Numbered from the stretch's first letter, positions 7,367-16,649 are shown. The stretch is 54,915 bases of DNA from Terriglobia bacterium (GCA_021325275.1 JAJPHL010000035.1:1-54915); one strand, 5' to 3'. Notes: a model not told the origin generated them from the sequence alone. Program-made: numbers and translations.

Positions 7367-8180
7367 TCAAAATGCCAGCCGACACTGAAACTCGATTCGC
7401 CGATTGCCGCTGGCGATTGCCGCCGCCACCAGTGACAAGGGCCGTCGATTGGCCGAAATAGGGCGAGCTCAAGTTTCCGTCCGGCAGTGCAACGTTGGGA
7501 TGGTTCAACAGATTCCGGGACAATGCGGTAAAAGTTAGCTCCATGGGATCGCGCTTGCCTTTCACTTCTTGCCCTAACTTGAAGGTCTTCGCGAGCCGCA
7601 GGTTCAGTGATACCAAGCCCGGGCCGACTCCGTAATTCCGAGGAATGATCGTTTGCCCCGGCATCGGCGCAAGATCGAAGGCGCCGAACGCCGTTTGCAC
7701 TACGGAGGAGCGGCTGAGATCGGTCGCGAAGGCGGGGCGATCCGTGAAAATGGTGTCGCCGTTCAGGTCGCGGCCGATCGTGATGTTGAAAGGACGCGTC
7801 GACGTTGCCACGAGCATCGGACTCAATCGCAAACCCCAGCGGAAAAGAAACGAACCGCTAAATTGGACGCGGTGGCGAATATCGAATCCGGCGCGTCCAT
7901 ACTCGGGATGAAGGTTGGAGGAATCGGCGGGAAACGTTGAGGCGGAGTCGGTGTCGCTCGAGGCCTTGCCGAATGCGTAGGAGCCGTTGAACGAGATCTT
8001 CGCGTTGATTCGCGCCGTCAGGTTCGTGACCAGTTGATCCTGCTTGAAGATTCCGCTCGACTCATAAAGGTAGACCGTACTCACGTTGGGCGCCGTAACG
8101 ATTCCGGTGGGAGTAATGTCGCGGGAACGCAAATTATGCCAGCCGCGCGAATGAAGATAGTTCACCGCCACAACGAGATT
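7367..8180 (-). pseudogene. C-terminal remnant of a TonB-dependent (carboxypeptidase-regulatory-like) receptor
   Basis: About 270 residues resemble the last beta-strands of acidobacterial receptors: NLVVAVNYLHSRGWH, YSFG-like GSYAFGKASSDTD, GRAGFDIRHRVQFSGSF, and NLLNHPNVALPDG. The first ~800 residues, signal peptide and plug are missing; similarity starts abruptly near 8180. Near the 3' end the open frame loses the expected ending. Shifting by one base inside the glycine-coding GGTGGCGGCGGC tract restores GNRRIEFQCRLAF and a TGA at 7367-7369, the normal terminus of these receptors. So the piece is both 5'-truncated and frameshifted. The intact relative in this window is at 41133-44306. Confidence 0.8.
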
Positions 8181-8337
8181 CTTGGGGGGAATACGGGGAC
8201 AAGCTGGACTTGACGAGTTTCTTCTCAAAAACCGCAGGCTCGTATAAGAATCATGTCCCGAAAGAACAATTCGTCAACGCAGGATGACACCGTCTCCCTG
8301 ACCGCGGTATCATCACGTCCACCGAGAAGGAAACCCT

Positions 8338-8814
8338 ATGGAGTGTCCGAACTGCCGACGGGTCAATCCACCGTCATCGAGCGTCTGCGATTGCGGATAC
8401 GATTTCGAGAACCGCGCGGTTCGCACACCGCAGAAGGCCGGTCTCCCATCCGCACCTTCAGCCGATGATCGCCTCGTGAAAGTGTTTTGGCGGATCGCGA
8501 TGGGAGTGGCGTTCCTCTGGATATTTGTGGAGCGGGGCTACATGTGGGTTGGCGGCCTCCTGATGTTGCTGGTTTGGGCGATCCTTGGCGCCACGGCTAT
8601 TGCGCTCGCCAACTGGCGTTCCATCGGTTTCATGGCGCTGGCCTATGGTGCGTTGGAGTTCACATGTACGCTCGGTCCTGGCAGCAATCCATGTGAACCG
8701 ATGAACGGCACGAGGTTGCTCCTAGTGATCGCGGCGGCTGTCGGCCTATTCGTTTACGACAGGTGGTCCGAGCGACGTTCCATGTCCGCGGCGCCGAAAC
8801 AGGGAGAACCCTGA
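8338..8814 (+). CDS. Zinc-ribbon membrane protein
   Basis: 158 residues. The N-terminus MECPNCRRVNPPSSSVCDCGYDF is a four-cysteine zinc ribbon (C-x2-C...C-x-C). Three or four hydrophobic segments follow: FWRIAMGVAFLWIFVERG, GGLLMLLVWAILGATAIALA, FMALAYGALEFTCTLG and LLLVIAAAVGLFVYD. AGAAGGA precedes the ATG by six bases. Such short ribbon-plus-helices proteins are common in this phylum and have no assigned function. Confidence 0.75.
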   Translation: MECPNCRRVNPPSSSVCDCGYDFENRAVRTPQKAGLPSAPSADDRLVKVFWRIAMGVAFLWIFVERGYMWVGGLLMLLVWAILGATAIALANWRSIGFMALAYGALEFTCTLGPGSNPCEPMNGTRLLLVIAAAVGLFVYDRWSERRSMSAAPKQGEP

Positions 8815-8870
8815 TTGGTCGAGGGACCAAGGGGACTAGACCAGGGACTAATGGCCAGCCTGGTAGCGGA

Positions 8871-11800
8871 TTACCTTTGCGGCGCGGTGCCATCGCGGAC
8901 GCACGCCCAATGGACCTCGTGCGATTCATCCGACATCGAGGCTTTCGCAAACGGACACGTGAACGCCGCTGGATTCGGCGTGCCTCTCATGAAATGGGGA
9001 CATTCATCCATTGCGGTTCGGCGATCCTCGCGCCGCCGGATCATCGGAATGCGTCCGAGCTGGACCAGGGCATCCATACATTTTGTTCCGGTCTGGGTGC
9101 TCTCATCATTGGGATCCGCGGGGGCCTGCATTTTCGCAAATCCCGCGAGGGTTTCGTAACACCCGTTGGCGATCGATCGCTGAATCCGCTTCTGATCCAT
9201 GCCCATGGACTTGCAGAATGCAAACGTACCGTTTAGGTGATCCTTGGAGCGGGGATAAATCGACATCACTTTGCAAACCACCACGCCTTTCAGAAAGTCC
9301 AGCTCGCGCTGGCTGGCCGGCGTGGCCCCGGAAGTGAGCAGCCGGCCCACTTGGCGATGGACGCTTTCGGCCGTCATTTGCATGGACACGAGTTTGACGT
9401 TGTCCTGCAGCGAATCGGCGCGCTGCTTGGTGGCGAGAATCGAGTCGTAAGGTCCGTCCCTGTCCTCGGCTCGGGACGGCAACACGTCCAATGCTCCGGC
9501 CAGAATCAGATCCGGGCGATCGTGGCGCGCCTGAAGACAATCCATGACGCGTTCCTTGGGATGCGCTTCGAGGTGAGCAAGCTGCGCTTGGGAAAGGATC
9601 TGGACCGCCGGCAAAAACGGCAGGTTGTCGAACAAGCCGCCATCGGAATAGAAAACGTTCGGAAGGCCGGCGCCCGGGAACACCGAGCTCTGGCGGCGCG
9701 GCGCAAAGACGGCTGGAAATGCGCTGGAGGATAGCGCCGCCTCCACATAGTCGTAGGGCGCGCCGGGGTAGAGTCCCCAACCGCCGAGCAAGACGGACGA
9801 CTGCGTGCCCAAGTCGGTGGTGTCACCGAAGTACGCAATCGGCCGCGATTGCGAGAAGCCGGCGAAGGGCTGGCGAGCGCCGGCTGGCGCGATTTGTTCG
9901 CCGAGTAGATCGCGTGCCGCAATCTCCAACAATGACGTGCCGATCACGGACGTCTCAATTCCCATGCGGCTCAATGTCTCTCGCTTGAGTTGGGTTCCAA
10001 ACAATTGGACAGCTTCGGCCACGTGACCGGCGACAAACGCCGCGGCGATCCGGGAAGTTTGACGGTGCGGGACCATGAACAAGTCGGAAATGGCGTCGAT
10101 CAACGCCGCCGGCGCGCCGGAAACGGCAAAACCGGCGTCGGAGCGGCTTCCCCGGTGAACCATGCGATGGATATCCCGCGGCGAGAGATGCACGGCACGC
10201 CCGCGTAATCCTAGTTCGCGGGCCGCCGCCTTCACCGTTTTGGTCAGCGCGACTTTGTCGTCGACGTGCAGAAATGTTTTGACCAACCGATCGAGAGTAT
10301 CTCTTTGGAACGCGAACATGGCGCCGAGCGCACCGCCCATCAACGTGCCGACCGACGCGCCCACGATCAGATCCGGCTGAATATTGCAGTCGCCCAGCGC
10401 CGCCACCATTCCGATGTGGAATGCGCCGCGGAAAACTCCGCCATTGGCTAGAAAAACGATTCGCGGCTCGGCGCCGGAGAGATTCGGGAATGTTTTCAAC
10501 AACTGGGTGCGCTCACCGATCGAAGCCACCAGCGATACCAGGGGAGAAACGGTGTCGTGAGGTTTTGGTTTCCGCAATTGTTGCGTGCAGCGGCGGCAAA
10601 CTTCAGGCAAGCCCGGCGTCTCGCCTAGGAATCCGGCGCGGCGATCGGTGATGCGCACGAGCAACTCGCGGCAGGGAACGTGGCCCTCGCCGGGTATCGC
10701 CCTGAGATCGTCGCGATATAAACGCTCCAGCGAGGCTCGGCAGCCGGCCGCGACCACCGCCAAAACGTCGTCGCGCGATGGATCGAGCGGTCGTTTGAAT
10801 TCCAGTTCTTGATCCGGTGCGATCTCGTCGGCGAACACCGTCTCCGGCGCGCGGGTTCCTTCGGGACCTGGAACTCCTTCCGGAATCATTCGTTCAAGCG
10901 CGCTTAGGAAATTCGTATTGATGACTTCGAGCTGGGTGTCGCGGCGCTTCGAGAGAGTCATGCTGCGAATGCCAACGTCGATGATGTCGGGAGGTGTGTC
11001 GGAGGTCGGAATCTCCGCGCCCGAACGCGGGCGAATGGGAACCGAGTAAACCACATGGATCGCGGGCCGCCTGTTCCGCCGCTGCCCCGCCGTCAAGGTT
11101 GCGACCACCGGCGAGGTGGGATTCCGCCGCAGGTAGGTGAACAGAGCAGGAATCGGATTCTGCCGAACCACGCTGCCGTCCACCAGCGCCAACGGCTCCT
11201 TTTTGTTCTTGGCCTTCCACTCTTGTTCCAGATCCGCGCTCAACCAACACTCCCGTTCCTCGGGTGTTCGCAGAAGCGTAGGCTCGAACAACGGCGGCAG
11301 CGCCAGCGCCGTGCGCAACGCATCGACCAATGGCGTGCCGGTGCGGGCCCACAGTTGCATCGCGTCCTTGGGCTTGTCGTTCAGTGTGAGGGTTTGAAGG
11401 GGCGCAGCCACGATCAACACCGGCATGGGATCTTCGCTCAACACGGCCCCAACATGCGTGGTGGAATCGTGCGACACACTCCAAGCCGGATCGAAGAGCT
11501 TGGCCAAGCGGTAACTAAGGTGATAATGCGGCACGATGCCTTTGAGCAAACCCACCTGCTTCAGGATGTCCGAGATCACAGGCCGCCCCACTTCCGGGAT
11601 CGAGGCTACCGTAAAGATTCGCACCCAGGTCAGGTTCAAGACCGCGCCGGAAAGATAATAAATGAGCAGGTCCGGCGTGTCGGACGGAAAGAACGCCCCA
11701 ATCAACGTCAGAAGCTTCCACGCAACCCACCAAGCGACTGCCATCAGGACAGCGACCGCGCCGCGCCACACCAACGGGTAGGCAGTCGCGCGTCGCTTGA

Positions 11801-13223
11801 GCCAATCGCTCCGCATGACGCACCGGCGCAGAAACCAGGCGCCGATCGCCAGGATCAAGGCACTCGCAAACGGGGCAACACATGCGCAGATCGCCGGCAA
11901 CAGGCGCTTCACGATTTCCAGTCGCGCGTTCGCTTCGTCTCCTCGCTCAGGGTGCAGCGCGTGATATCCGTGATAGATGAGCAGAATAATGCAGGTCTCG
12001 GTGTAGCAAATCAGGCTGATCGCGTGAACTGTGAGAAACGAAAAGATTGGCCAACCAAATAGCGGCCGTTGGATTCTCAAACGAAGCTTGGGCAACAATC
12101 CTCGACGCACCATCCAATGACGAAGTTCCGGAACCGCGGCGAGCGGTACCGAGACGATAAAGCTGACCAGCAACCAGAAGAACCCGATAACAATTGCAAT
12201 TCCCGCGGCGTCGGAGTGCCCGACGATGGCCCAGATTATTGCTCCCCCAAGCGCCAGGAGGGTCACGAAGTTGAAAATGGAACCGCCATAGATGAAGGCG
12301 CGAATCACGGGACTGACGAAACGTCGAACAAACGGCCGGCTGATGATCCAGCGCCGGAGGCGAGCGGTGAAGCTGATGCCCCATAACAACACCACGACCG
12401 CGCCAACGCTAAACCAGATCCTCGGGAACCATTCACCCACCTTGCGAGACACCGCGTCGGGAAAACTTCCGGCGAATCCTCCAATCCCCACCAGGGCAAT
12501 GATGATCAAGCCGAAAATGAGGCTCACCAGGTTGAACGCGCCGAGGATTCGCCAACCAAATGGCGGCGAAGCTCCGCGTTCCGCGGCAGGGGCATCGAAC
12601 TGGTAATCCGGAAACATCTCCGGAGAGAGCATCGCGTAAATCACCAACTGCGTGACCAACACGAGTGCGGACCAGAGCACACTCAAAGCGCTCTTGAATC
12701 TTTGAAAGGCCGGGAACTTTTCTTGAACGCGTACCCAACTCACGATGAGTTGGGCCACGCGGCCGACGCGCAACGGCAAGCGAGCCAGCCATCGACCTAA
12801 GCGAACCAACAAGTATCGCCGCCGGCGCGCGTCGCGTTCCACCGGCTTGAGATAGTCGGGTGCGGCCGAGTCGCGAATGGGAATCATGTCGGCGAAGAAA
12901 TCGGATTGATCGGGCAAAGCCTCCCAGAGCACCGCCCAGGAATTGTCGGTGAATTCCTGGAGGTATTTCCGAAACCATTGCCAGCGCGCGGCCTCTTCGG
13001 CAGGCGCCGGCAAGCCCGCGCCTTTGGCCGCTTCGCGATACGCCGTCTGCATGGCGACCGCACTGACGGCACCCATCGAAATACCGGCGACAATGGCGGG
13101 TGGCTTGCGCTCCGCGGCGAGATACGCATGAATCGTCCCGGCGCCGAAAACCGCGCCGGCGGGTCCGGCTGTGAAACAGATGGCGTCGTCGCCGCCCTGT
13201 GGTTCCGGCGGGTGGGGTTGCAT
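8871..13223 (-). CDS. Giant double-patatin phospholipase-like membrane protein
   Basis: 1450 residues; ATG at 13223 with AGGAG upstream. Two patatin modules are visible. Module one has an oxyanion-type loop GPAGAVFGAG (about 20-29), nucleophile elbow GISMG with Ser49, and an Asp-Gly (VDGSVVRQNP) only at about residue 680. Between them lie about nine hydrophobic segments (about 175-570), so a membrane domain appears inserted inside the catalytic module. Module two has NGGVFRGAFHIG, elbow GASVG (Ser near 956) and YSDGGLFDN (Asp near 1191), a full Ser-Asp dyad. The C-terminal ~200 residues are Cys-rich and of unknown role. Patatins are acyl hydrolases of membrane lipids. No N-terminal signal peptide is seen. 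Stand-alone gene, divergent from 13252. Confidence 0.85.
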   Translation of the reverse strand: MQPHPPEPQGGDDAICFTAGPAGAVFGAGTIHAYLAAERKPPAIVAGISMGAVSAVAMQTAYREAAKGAGLPAPAEEAARWQWFRKYLQEFTDNSWAVLWEALPDQSDFFADMIPIRDSAAPDYLKPVERDARRRRYLLVRLGRWLARLPLRVGRVAQLIVSWVRVQEKFPAFQRFKSALSVLWSALVLVTQLVIYAMLSPEMFPDYQFDAPAAERGASPPFGWRILGAFNLVSLIFGLIIIALVGIGGFAGSFPDAVSRKVGEWFPRIWFSVGAVVVLLWGISFTARLRRWIISRPFVRRFVSPVIRAFIYGGSIFNFVTLLALGGAIIWAIVGHSDAAGIAIVIGFFWLLVSFIVSVPLAAVPELRHWMVRRGLLPKLRLRIQRPLFGWPIFSFLTVHAISLICYTETCIILLIYHGYHALHPERGDEANARLEIVKRLLPAICACVAPFASALILAIGAWFLRRCVMRSDWLKRRATAYPLVWRGAVAVLMAVAWWVAWKLLTLIGAFFPSDTPDLLIYYLSGAVLNLTWVRIFTVASIPEVGRPVISDILKQVGLLKGIVPHYHLSYRLAKLFDPAWSVSHDSTTHVGAVLSEDPMPVLIVAAPLQTLTLNDKPKDAMQLWARTGTPLVDALRTALALPPLFEPTLLRTPEERECWLSADLEQEWKAKNKKEPLALVDGSVVRQNPIPALFTYLRRNPTSPVVATLTAGQRRNRRPAIHVVYSVPIRPRSGAEIPTSDTPPDIIDVGIRSMTLSKRRDTQLEVINTNFLSALERMIPEGVPGPEGTRAPETVFADEIAPDQELEFKRPLDPSRDDVLAVVAAGCRASLERLYRDDLRAIPGEGHVPCRELLVRITDRRAGFLGETPGLPEVCRRCTQQLRKPKPHDTVSPLVSLVASIGERTQLLKTFPNLSGAEPRIVFLANGGVFRGAFHIGMVAALGDCNIQPDLIVGASVGTLMGGALGAMFAFQRDTLDRLVKTFLHVDDKVALTKTVKAAARELGLRGRAVHLSPRDIHRMVHRGSRSDAGFAVSGAPAALIDAISDLFMVPHRQTSRIAAAFVAGHVAEAVQLFGTQLKRETLSRMGIETSVIGTSLLEIAARDLLGEQIAPAGARQPFAGFSQSRPIAYFGDTTDLGTQSSVLLGGWGLYPGAPYDYVEAALSSSAFPAVFAPRRQSSVFPGAGLPNVFYSDGGLFDNLPFLPAVQILSQAQLAHLEAHPKERVMDCLQARHDRPDLILAGALDVLPSRAEDRDGPYDSILATKQRADSLQDNVKLVSMQMTAESVHRQVGRLLTSGATPASQRELDFLKGVVVCKVMSIYPRSKDHLNGTFAFCKSMGMDQKRIQRSIANGCYETLAGFAKMQAPADPNDESTQTGTKCMDALVQLGRIPMIRRREDRRTAMDECPHFMRGTPNPAAFTCPFAKASMSDESHEVHWACVRDGTAPQR

Positions 13224-13251
13224 CGTTGTATCTCCTGTCTGCTTGCCTACT

Positions 13252-13716
13252 ATGACGCAAGTGGAGACCGAAATCCTTTTTTCAACGCCGGGCGAAGCGC
13301 CGCGGCATGACTCCGGCTATAGCCGCTGGCGTCTCGGATCGGCTGTGGGAAGTGTCCGATATGGTAGCCTTGCTGGAAGTCAAGCAGCGAGCCAAGCAAC
13401 CAGCTTGATAGGAGCGGGATTGAGACGTGAAGAGAAGCTGCTTCAAGTCCGCGACACATTGCTGCGGATCTTTTGGGGCTGCGTCGGAATAGCTTTCCTA
13501 TCCCTTGCACTAATAGGACGGGACCCCCACGGCCATGAGGTGAGCCTCTGGAGACGTGCCGTGGTGTTTGCCGGAGGGTTGTTCTTTCTCTATGTCGGTC
13601 TAATGTACTACCTTCCAAAGTATCGGAAGCAGCGCGCCGAACTGGATCGGTTCATAGAGGAAGCAGAGCGCGAAGATGAAGCGGAGCGCAAAGCCAACGA
13701 ACCACCCTCAAAATAG
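13252..13716 (+). CDS. Small two-helix membrane protein (hypothetical)
   Basis: 154 residues if the ATG at 13252 is used; no ribosome site is obvious and an earlier start at 13171 would overlap the divergent patatin gene. Two transmembrane segments (TLLRIFWGCVGIAFLSLALIG and AVVFAGGLFFLYVGLMYYL) are followed by a highly charged tail (ELDRFIEEAEREDEAERKANE). The N-terminal ~60 residues look less protein-like, so the real start may lie further in. No family recognised. Confidence 0.5.
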   Translation: MTQVETEILFSTPGEAPRHDSGYSRWRLGSAVGSVRYGSLAGSQAASQATSLIGAGLRREEKLLQVRDTLLRIFWGCVGIAFLSLALIGRDPHGHEVSLWRRAVVFAGGLFFLYVGLMYYLPKYRKQRAELDRFIEEAEREDEAERKANEPPSK

Positions 13717-13929
13717 CGCTGAAAAGTTATGAGGCCCATGCAATCGAAGCATCCGCAACCAATCGAAGCAAAACGACTTTTCCCAAAACACGTGGATGTT
13801 CACGTCGTCGGCCTTCATTTCCACCGGGATGCAAAGCAACCGCTTGTGCATTAGCGCACAGACGCGGGCTCTCCACGGAACAGACACGGGCAACTTCCGC
13901 TTGGTAATCTGCCAGCAAGGGAGAGTTCC

Positions 13930-15657
13930 ATGTTTAGTCGAGGCATGTTTAGCCGAGTCCCCACGCGGACCATTCTGGCGCCTGGATCAAACGCACTGTC
14001 GTGCTCGATTCTGGCGCCTGGATCAAACGCACTGTCGTGCTCGATTCTGGCGCCTGGATCAAACGCACTGTCGTGCTCGATTCTGGCGGCGGTTTTCACG
14101 CTGCTCGCGACAGTATGTCTGGCGCAGTCCACGGTCACGCGCGTAATCCAAACCGATCCTAGTGTCACGTATGACGGTACGTGGTACACGAACAACAGTT
14201 CCTCCAACATCGACAGCCTCGTCGCGCTGACCAACGCCAAAGGATCAATGACCGCGCTGACGTTCACAGGCACAGGCATCACCTGGATCGGAGTGAAGGA
14301 CCCTTACTCCGGAATCGCGTGGGTTTATCTGGACGGAACGGTCTCCACGGTTGATTCCTACAACGCGTCTACGTTGTATCAGCAGCCTCTGTTTTCGAAT
14401 CAGAATCTGGCGCCCGGCCAACACACCATCGCGATTGAAGTGCCGCACATTCGCGACGCTTACACGCAAGGTTCGTGGGTTTGGGTCAACGCGTTCGACA
14501 TCTCCAATGGCTCGGCGGTGTTGAACGGAACCAGCGCCTCCGCCGGACGCGTGGAGGAGAACAATCCAGCGATCGTGACCACTGGCACTTGGACATCGAA
14601 GTCCAGCGCCGTATTCAGCGGCGGGTCCGCGCTGATTAGCGATCAAGCGGGGTCGCGCGCCACGTTCACCTTCAACGGCACGAGCGTCATTTGGCTCGCG
14701 TACCGCGACCAATGGTCGGGAATCGCCAACGTCTATCTCGATGGGGTGCTGCAAACCACCGTGGACCTCTACCAGTTGTCGGCCCAAGCCGAGTTTCCCG
14801 CTTGGAGCGCCAGCGGGCTGCCCGCGATACCGCACACCGTCACCATCGAAGCGACGGGAAACAGCAACCCGAGTTCCGGCGGAGTGGGCATTTGGGTCGA
14901 TGCGTTTCAAGTGGTGCTCAGCCCGGTGACTCTGGGTCCGCCGACGTTGAACACCGGCGGCGTAGTGAACGCCGCGAGTTTCCTGCCGGCGCCGAACAAT
15001 CAGGTCGCCGCCGGTCAAATCGTTTCGATCTTTGGCGGCAACTTCATGGCTTCGGGGCAGGCCAACGCGTCCGCCATCCCGCTGCCGGTGCAACTTGGTT
15101 CGAATAACATTTCGGTGAACGCTTGCGGAAGCAACATTCCGCTGTTCAGCGCGTTTCCCGGCCAAATCAATGCGCAATTGCCTTTCGAATGTCCAGCGAC
15201 AGGATCCGTTGCGATGACGGTCACGGCGGGCGGGCAGACGAGTGCGGGTCAAACGTTCAATCTCGCACCGGCATCTCCCGGAATCTTCACGCAAAGCTCG
15301 ACGGGCGCCGGCGACGGAGTGATCTTGCACGCGGATTACTCGGCGGTGACTCCTGCGAAACCGGCCAAGTCCGGCGAACAGGTTTTGATTTTCTGCACCG
15401 GGCTGGGCGCAACGAATCCGCTGGTGGCAACAGGCAGCGCGGCCGCGGGCGCCAACACAACAGTGAACGTCGTGACCGCGACGATTGGCGGCAGCGCCGC
15501 AACGGTTTTGCACAGCGGCCTCGCCGCGGGATTCGTGGGGTTATATCAAATCAACGCCATCGTCCCGGCAGGGCTGTCGGGCAGCCAACCTATTGCGATC
15601 GCGGTGGGCTCGTCGAGTGCCAGCCGGACGGGCGTGACGATGTCGGTGAGTCCTTAG
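13930..15657 (+). CDS. Secreted protein with Solibacter-type C-terminal domain
   Basis: 575 residues; ATG follows GGGAGAG. The N-terminus is odd: a 15-bp duplication (MFSRG/MFSRV) and three 12-residue repeats precede the signal core ILAAVFTLLATVCLAQ (about residues 48-63). Two similar beta-sandwich segments follow (about 65-200 and 210-335), each with the pattern ITWIG/VIWLA ... WSGIAWVYLDG / WSGIANVYLDG, resembling carbohydrate-binding modules. Residues about 345-575 (GVVNAASFLPAPNNQVAAGQ... SIFGGNF... FPGQINAQLPF... LQVLIFCTGLG-like) match the Solibacter C-terminal domain seen in many secreted proteins of this lineage. Likely surface or extracellular polysaccharide binding; no catalytic residues recognised. 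Confidence 0.82.
   Translation: MFSRGMFSRVPTRTILAPGSNALSCSILAPGSNALSCSILAPGSNALSCSILAAVFTLLATVCLAQSTVTRVIQTDPSVTYDGTWYTNNSSSNIDSLVALTNAKGSMTALTFTGTGITWIGVKDPYSGIAWVYLDGTVSTVDSYNASTLYQQPLFSNQNLAPGQHTIAIEVPHIRDAYTQGSWVWVNAFDISNGSAVLNGTSASAGRVEENNPAIVTTGTWTSKSSAVFSGGSALISDQAGSRATFTFNGTSVIWLAYRDQWSGIANVYLDGVLQTTVDLYQLSAQAEFPAWSASGLPAIPHTVTIEATGNSNPSSGGVGIWVDAFQVVLSPVTLGPPTLNTGGVVNAASFLPAPNNQVAAGQIVSIFGGNFMASGQANASAIPLPVQLGSNNISVNACGSNIPLFSAFPGQINAQLPFECPATGSVAMTVTAGGQTSAGQTFNLAPASPGIFTQSSTGAGDGVILHADYSAVTPAKPAKSGEQVLIFCTGLGATNPLVATGSAAAGANTTVNVVTATIGGSAATVLHSGLAAGFVGLYQINAIVPAGLSGSQPIAIAVGSSSASRTGVTMSVSP
13972..14088 (+). repeat. Three 36-bp tandem repeats inside the signal-peptide region
   Basis: Copies start at 13972, 14008 and 14044, followed by nine bases of a fourth. 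They look identical and keep the reading frame, encoding ILAPGSNALSCS three times ahead of the hydrophobic signal core. Identical copies imply recent slippage or duplication, and copy number could vary between strains. Confidence 0.95.
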
Positions 15658-15704
15658 GGTTCCGGCGTTACGGCTGATCTGCGTGTTTCCCGCGCTACAG
15701 CAAC

Positions 15705-15917
15705 TCACGCGTACCGATAGTCGAGGGTTCGCGCCGCCAGTTCGATTCTTACCGGCTTCCGCCGAAGGCTGATGTTCTGGAATCCGGCGACGGCAGCGCT
15801 GGTCTTATCTTGCAAACCATCGCCCAAGGCTAACGCCAGGAAGCGAATCAAGAGGTCGCTCTGGACGCCTACCGGATCTTCATCGTTCTCCCATTTCGAT
15901 AGCGTGGCCTTGTCCAC
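15705..15917 (-). pseudogene. Remnant of an XRE/MqsA-type regulator
   Basis: The frame encodes DKATLSKWENDEDPVG, the recognition-helix end of an antitoxin-like HTH, then ~45 residues of its C-terminal tail. In-frame stops close the frame just upstream, so the zinc-finger or first helices are gone. It lies back-to-back with the HigB-like gene, whose promoter now occupies the place of its missing 5' end. Likely an older toxin-antitoxin or regulator gene partly replaced. Confidence 0.55.
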
Positions 15918-15945
15918 ATGGACGGTTCATCGAAAGACCTCTCGA

Positions 15946-15967
15946 AATATAGCCGCTGTGCTATATT
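15946..15967. promoter_or_regulatory. Palindromic operator overlapping the -10 of the HigBA-like pair
   Basis: AATATAGC and GCTATATT form a perfect 8-bp inverted repeat with a six-base spacer. The right arm contains TATATT, a good -10 hexamer placed so that transcription would start at or next to the GTG start codon at 15974. No ribosome site lies in between, so the mRNA may be leaderless. Likely bound by the antitoxin at 16332 for autorepression. Confidence 0.65.
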
Positions 15968-15973
15968 CATCAT

Positions 15974-16339
15974 GTGGAATGGGAGATCGAAGTCACCGAT
16001 GAGTTCGAGGATTGGTGGAACACGCTCTCCGCGGCCCAACAAGAAGACGTTCGCGCTGTCGTCGTTCTTCTGAGGACCTTCGGCCCCGCGCTTCGTTATC
16101 CACACAGTTCGGGCATCACGACGTCGCGACATTCGCACATGCGGGAGTTGCGCATTCAGCACCGTGGAAAACCGTATCGCGTGCTGTATGCGTTTGACCC
16201 GAGGCGCTCGGCGATCCTATTGATCGGAGGCCGGAAGACGGATGAACGTCGTTGGTACGAAATCCACGTTCCGGCTGCCGACCGGTTGTACGACGAGTAC
16301 TTGGATGCACTGAAGAAAGAGGGTTGGATCGATGGCTAA
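15974..16339 (+). CDS. higB: HigB/RelE-family toxin
   Basis: 121 residues from a GTG start. Pattern of the phage-Gp49/HigB-like branch of RelE toxins: MEWEIEVTDEFEDWW, then HMRELRIQHRGKPYRVLYAFDPRRSAILLIGG, then WYEIHVPAADRLYDEYL. The basic RIQHRGKPYRVLY strand and the Asp-Pro-Arg-Arg turn are typical of these ribosome-dependent mRNA interferases. The downstream antitoxin gene overlaps by eight bases, the toxin-first order of HigBA systems. Symbol by family and order; the exact subfamily is not proven. Confidence 0.85.
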   Translation: MEWEIEVTDEFEDWWNTLSAAQQEDVRAVVVLLRTFGPALRYPHSSGITTSRHSHMRELRIQHRGKPYRVLYAFDPRRSAILLIGGRKTDERRWYEIHVPAADRLYDEYLDALKKEGWIDG

Positions 16340-16649
16340 ACCGTTTCGAAGTCTAGAGCGAAAAATGTCCGCCGCATCGCGCGCGCGGTCTGACCGGAAG
16401 GCAAGAAAACTGATGGCCGAGATGCCGCTGAACGATATCCGCGCGGCGCGGCAGCTCACGCAGGAACACTTGGCCAAACTGCTTCGGATCAAGCAGGCTT
16501 CGGTATCCAAGTTGGAACGCCGAGCCGATATGTACATCAGCACGCTGCGTGGCTTTGTGAAGGCAATGGGTGGCGAACTCCAGATCGTTGCGCGCTTCCC
16601 CGAAGGCGAAGTGCGGGTCAGCCAGTTTGATCCCGATTCCAGCCGATAG
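16332..16649 (+). CDS. higA: HigA-like XRE antitoxin
   Basis: 105 residues. Helix-turn-helix at about 37-70: LNDIRAARQLTQEHLAKLLRIKQASVSKLERRAD, followed by MYISTLRGFVKAMGGELQIVARFPEGEV, the conserved tail of HigA-type antitoxins. It overlaps the toxin gene and should both neutralise the toxin and repress the pair at the palindrome 15946-15967. Convergent with the amidohydrolase gene, seven bases away. Confidence 0.87.
   Translation: MAKPFRSLERKMSAASRARSDRKARKLMAEMPLNDIRAARQLTQEHLAKLLRIKQASVSKLERRADMYISTLRGFVKAMGGELQIVARFPEGEVRVSQFDPDSSR

Noticed and set aside
13727-13918. Short minus-strand frames between 13716 and 13930
   Set aside because: No ribosome site, no domain, and they overlap the promoter region of the secreted protein gene.
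13972-14088. 36-bp repeats considered as a short CRISPR array
   Set aside because: Repeats are directly adjacent without spacers and lie inside a coding frame; no cas genes nearby.
14245-15513. 422-codon minus-strand frame opposite the Solibacter-domain protein
   Set aside because: Extremely Arg-rich with no recognisable domain, an antisense artefact.
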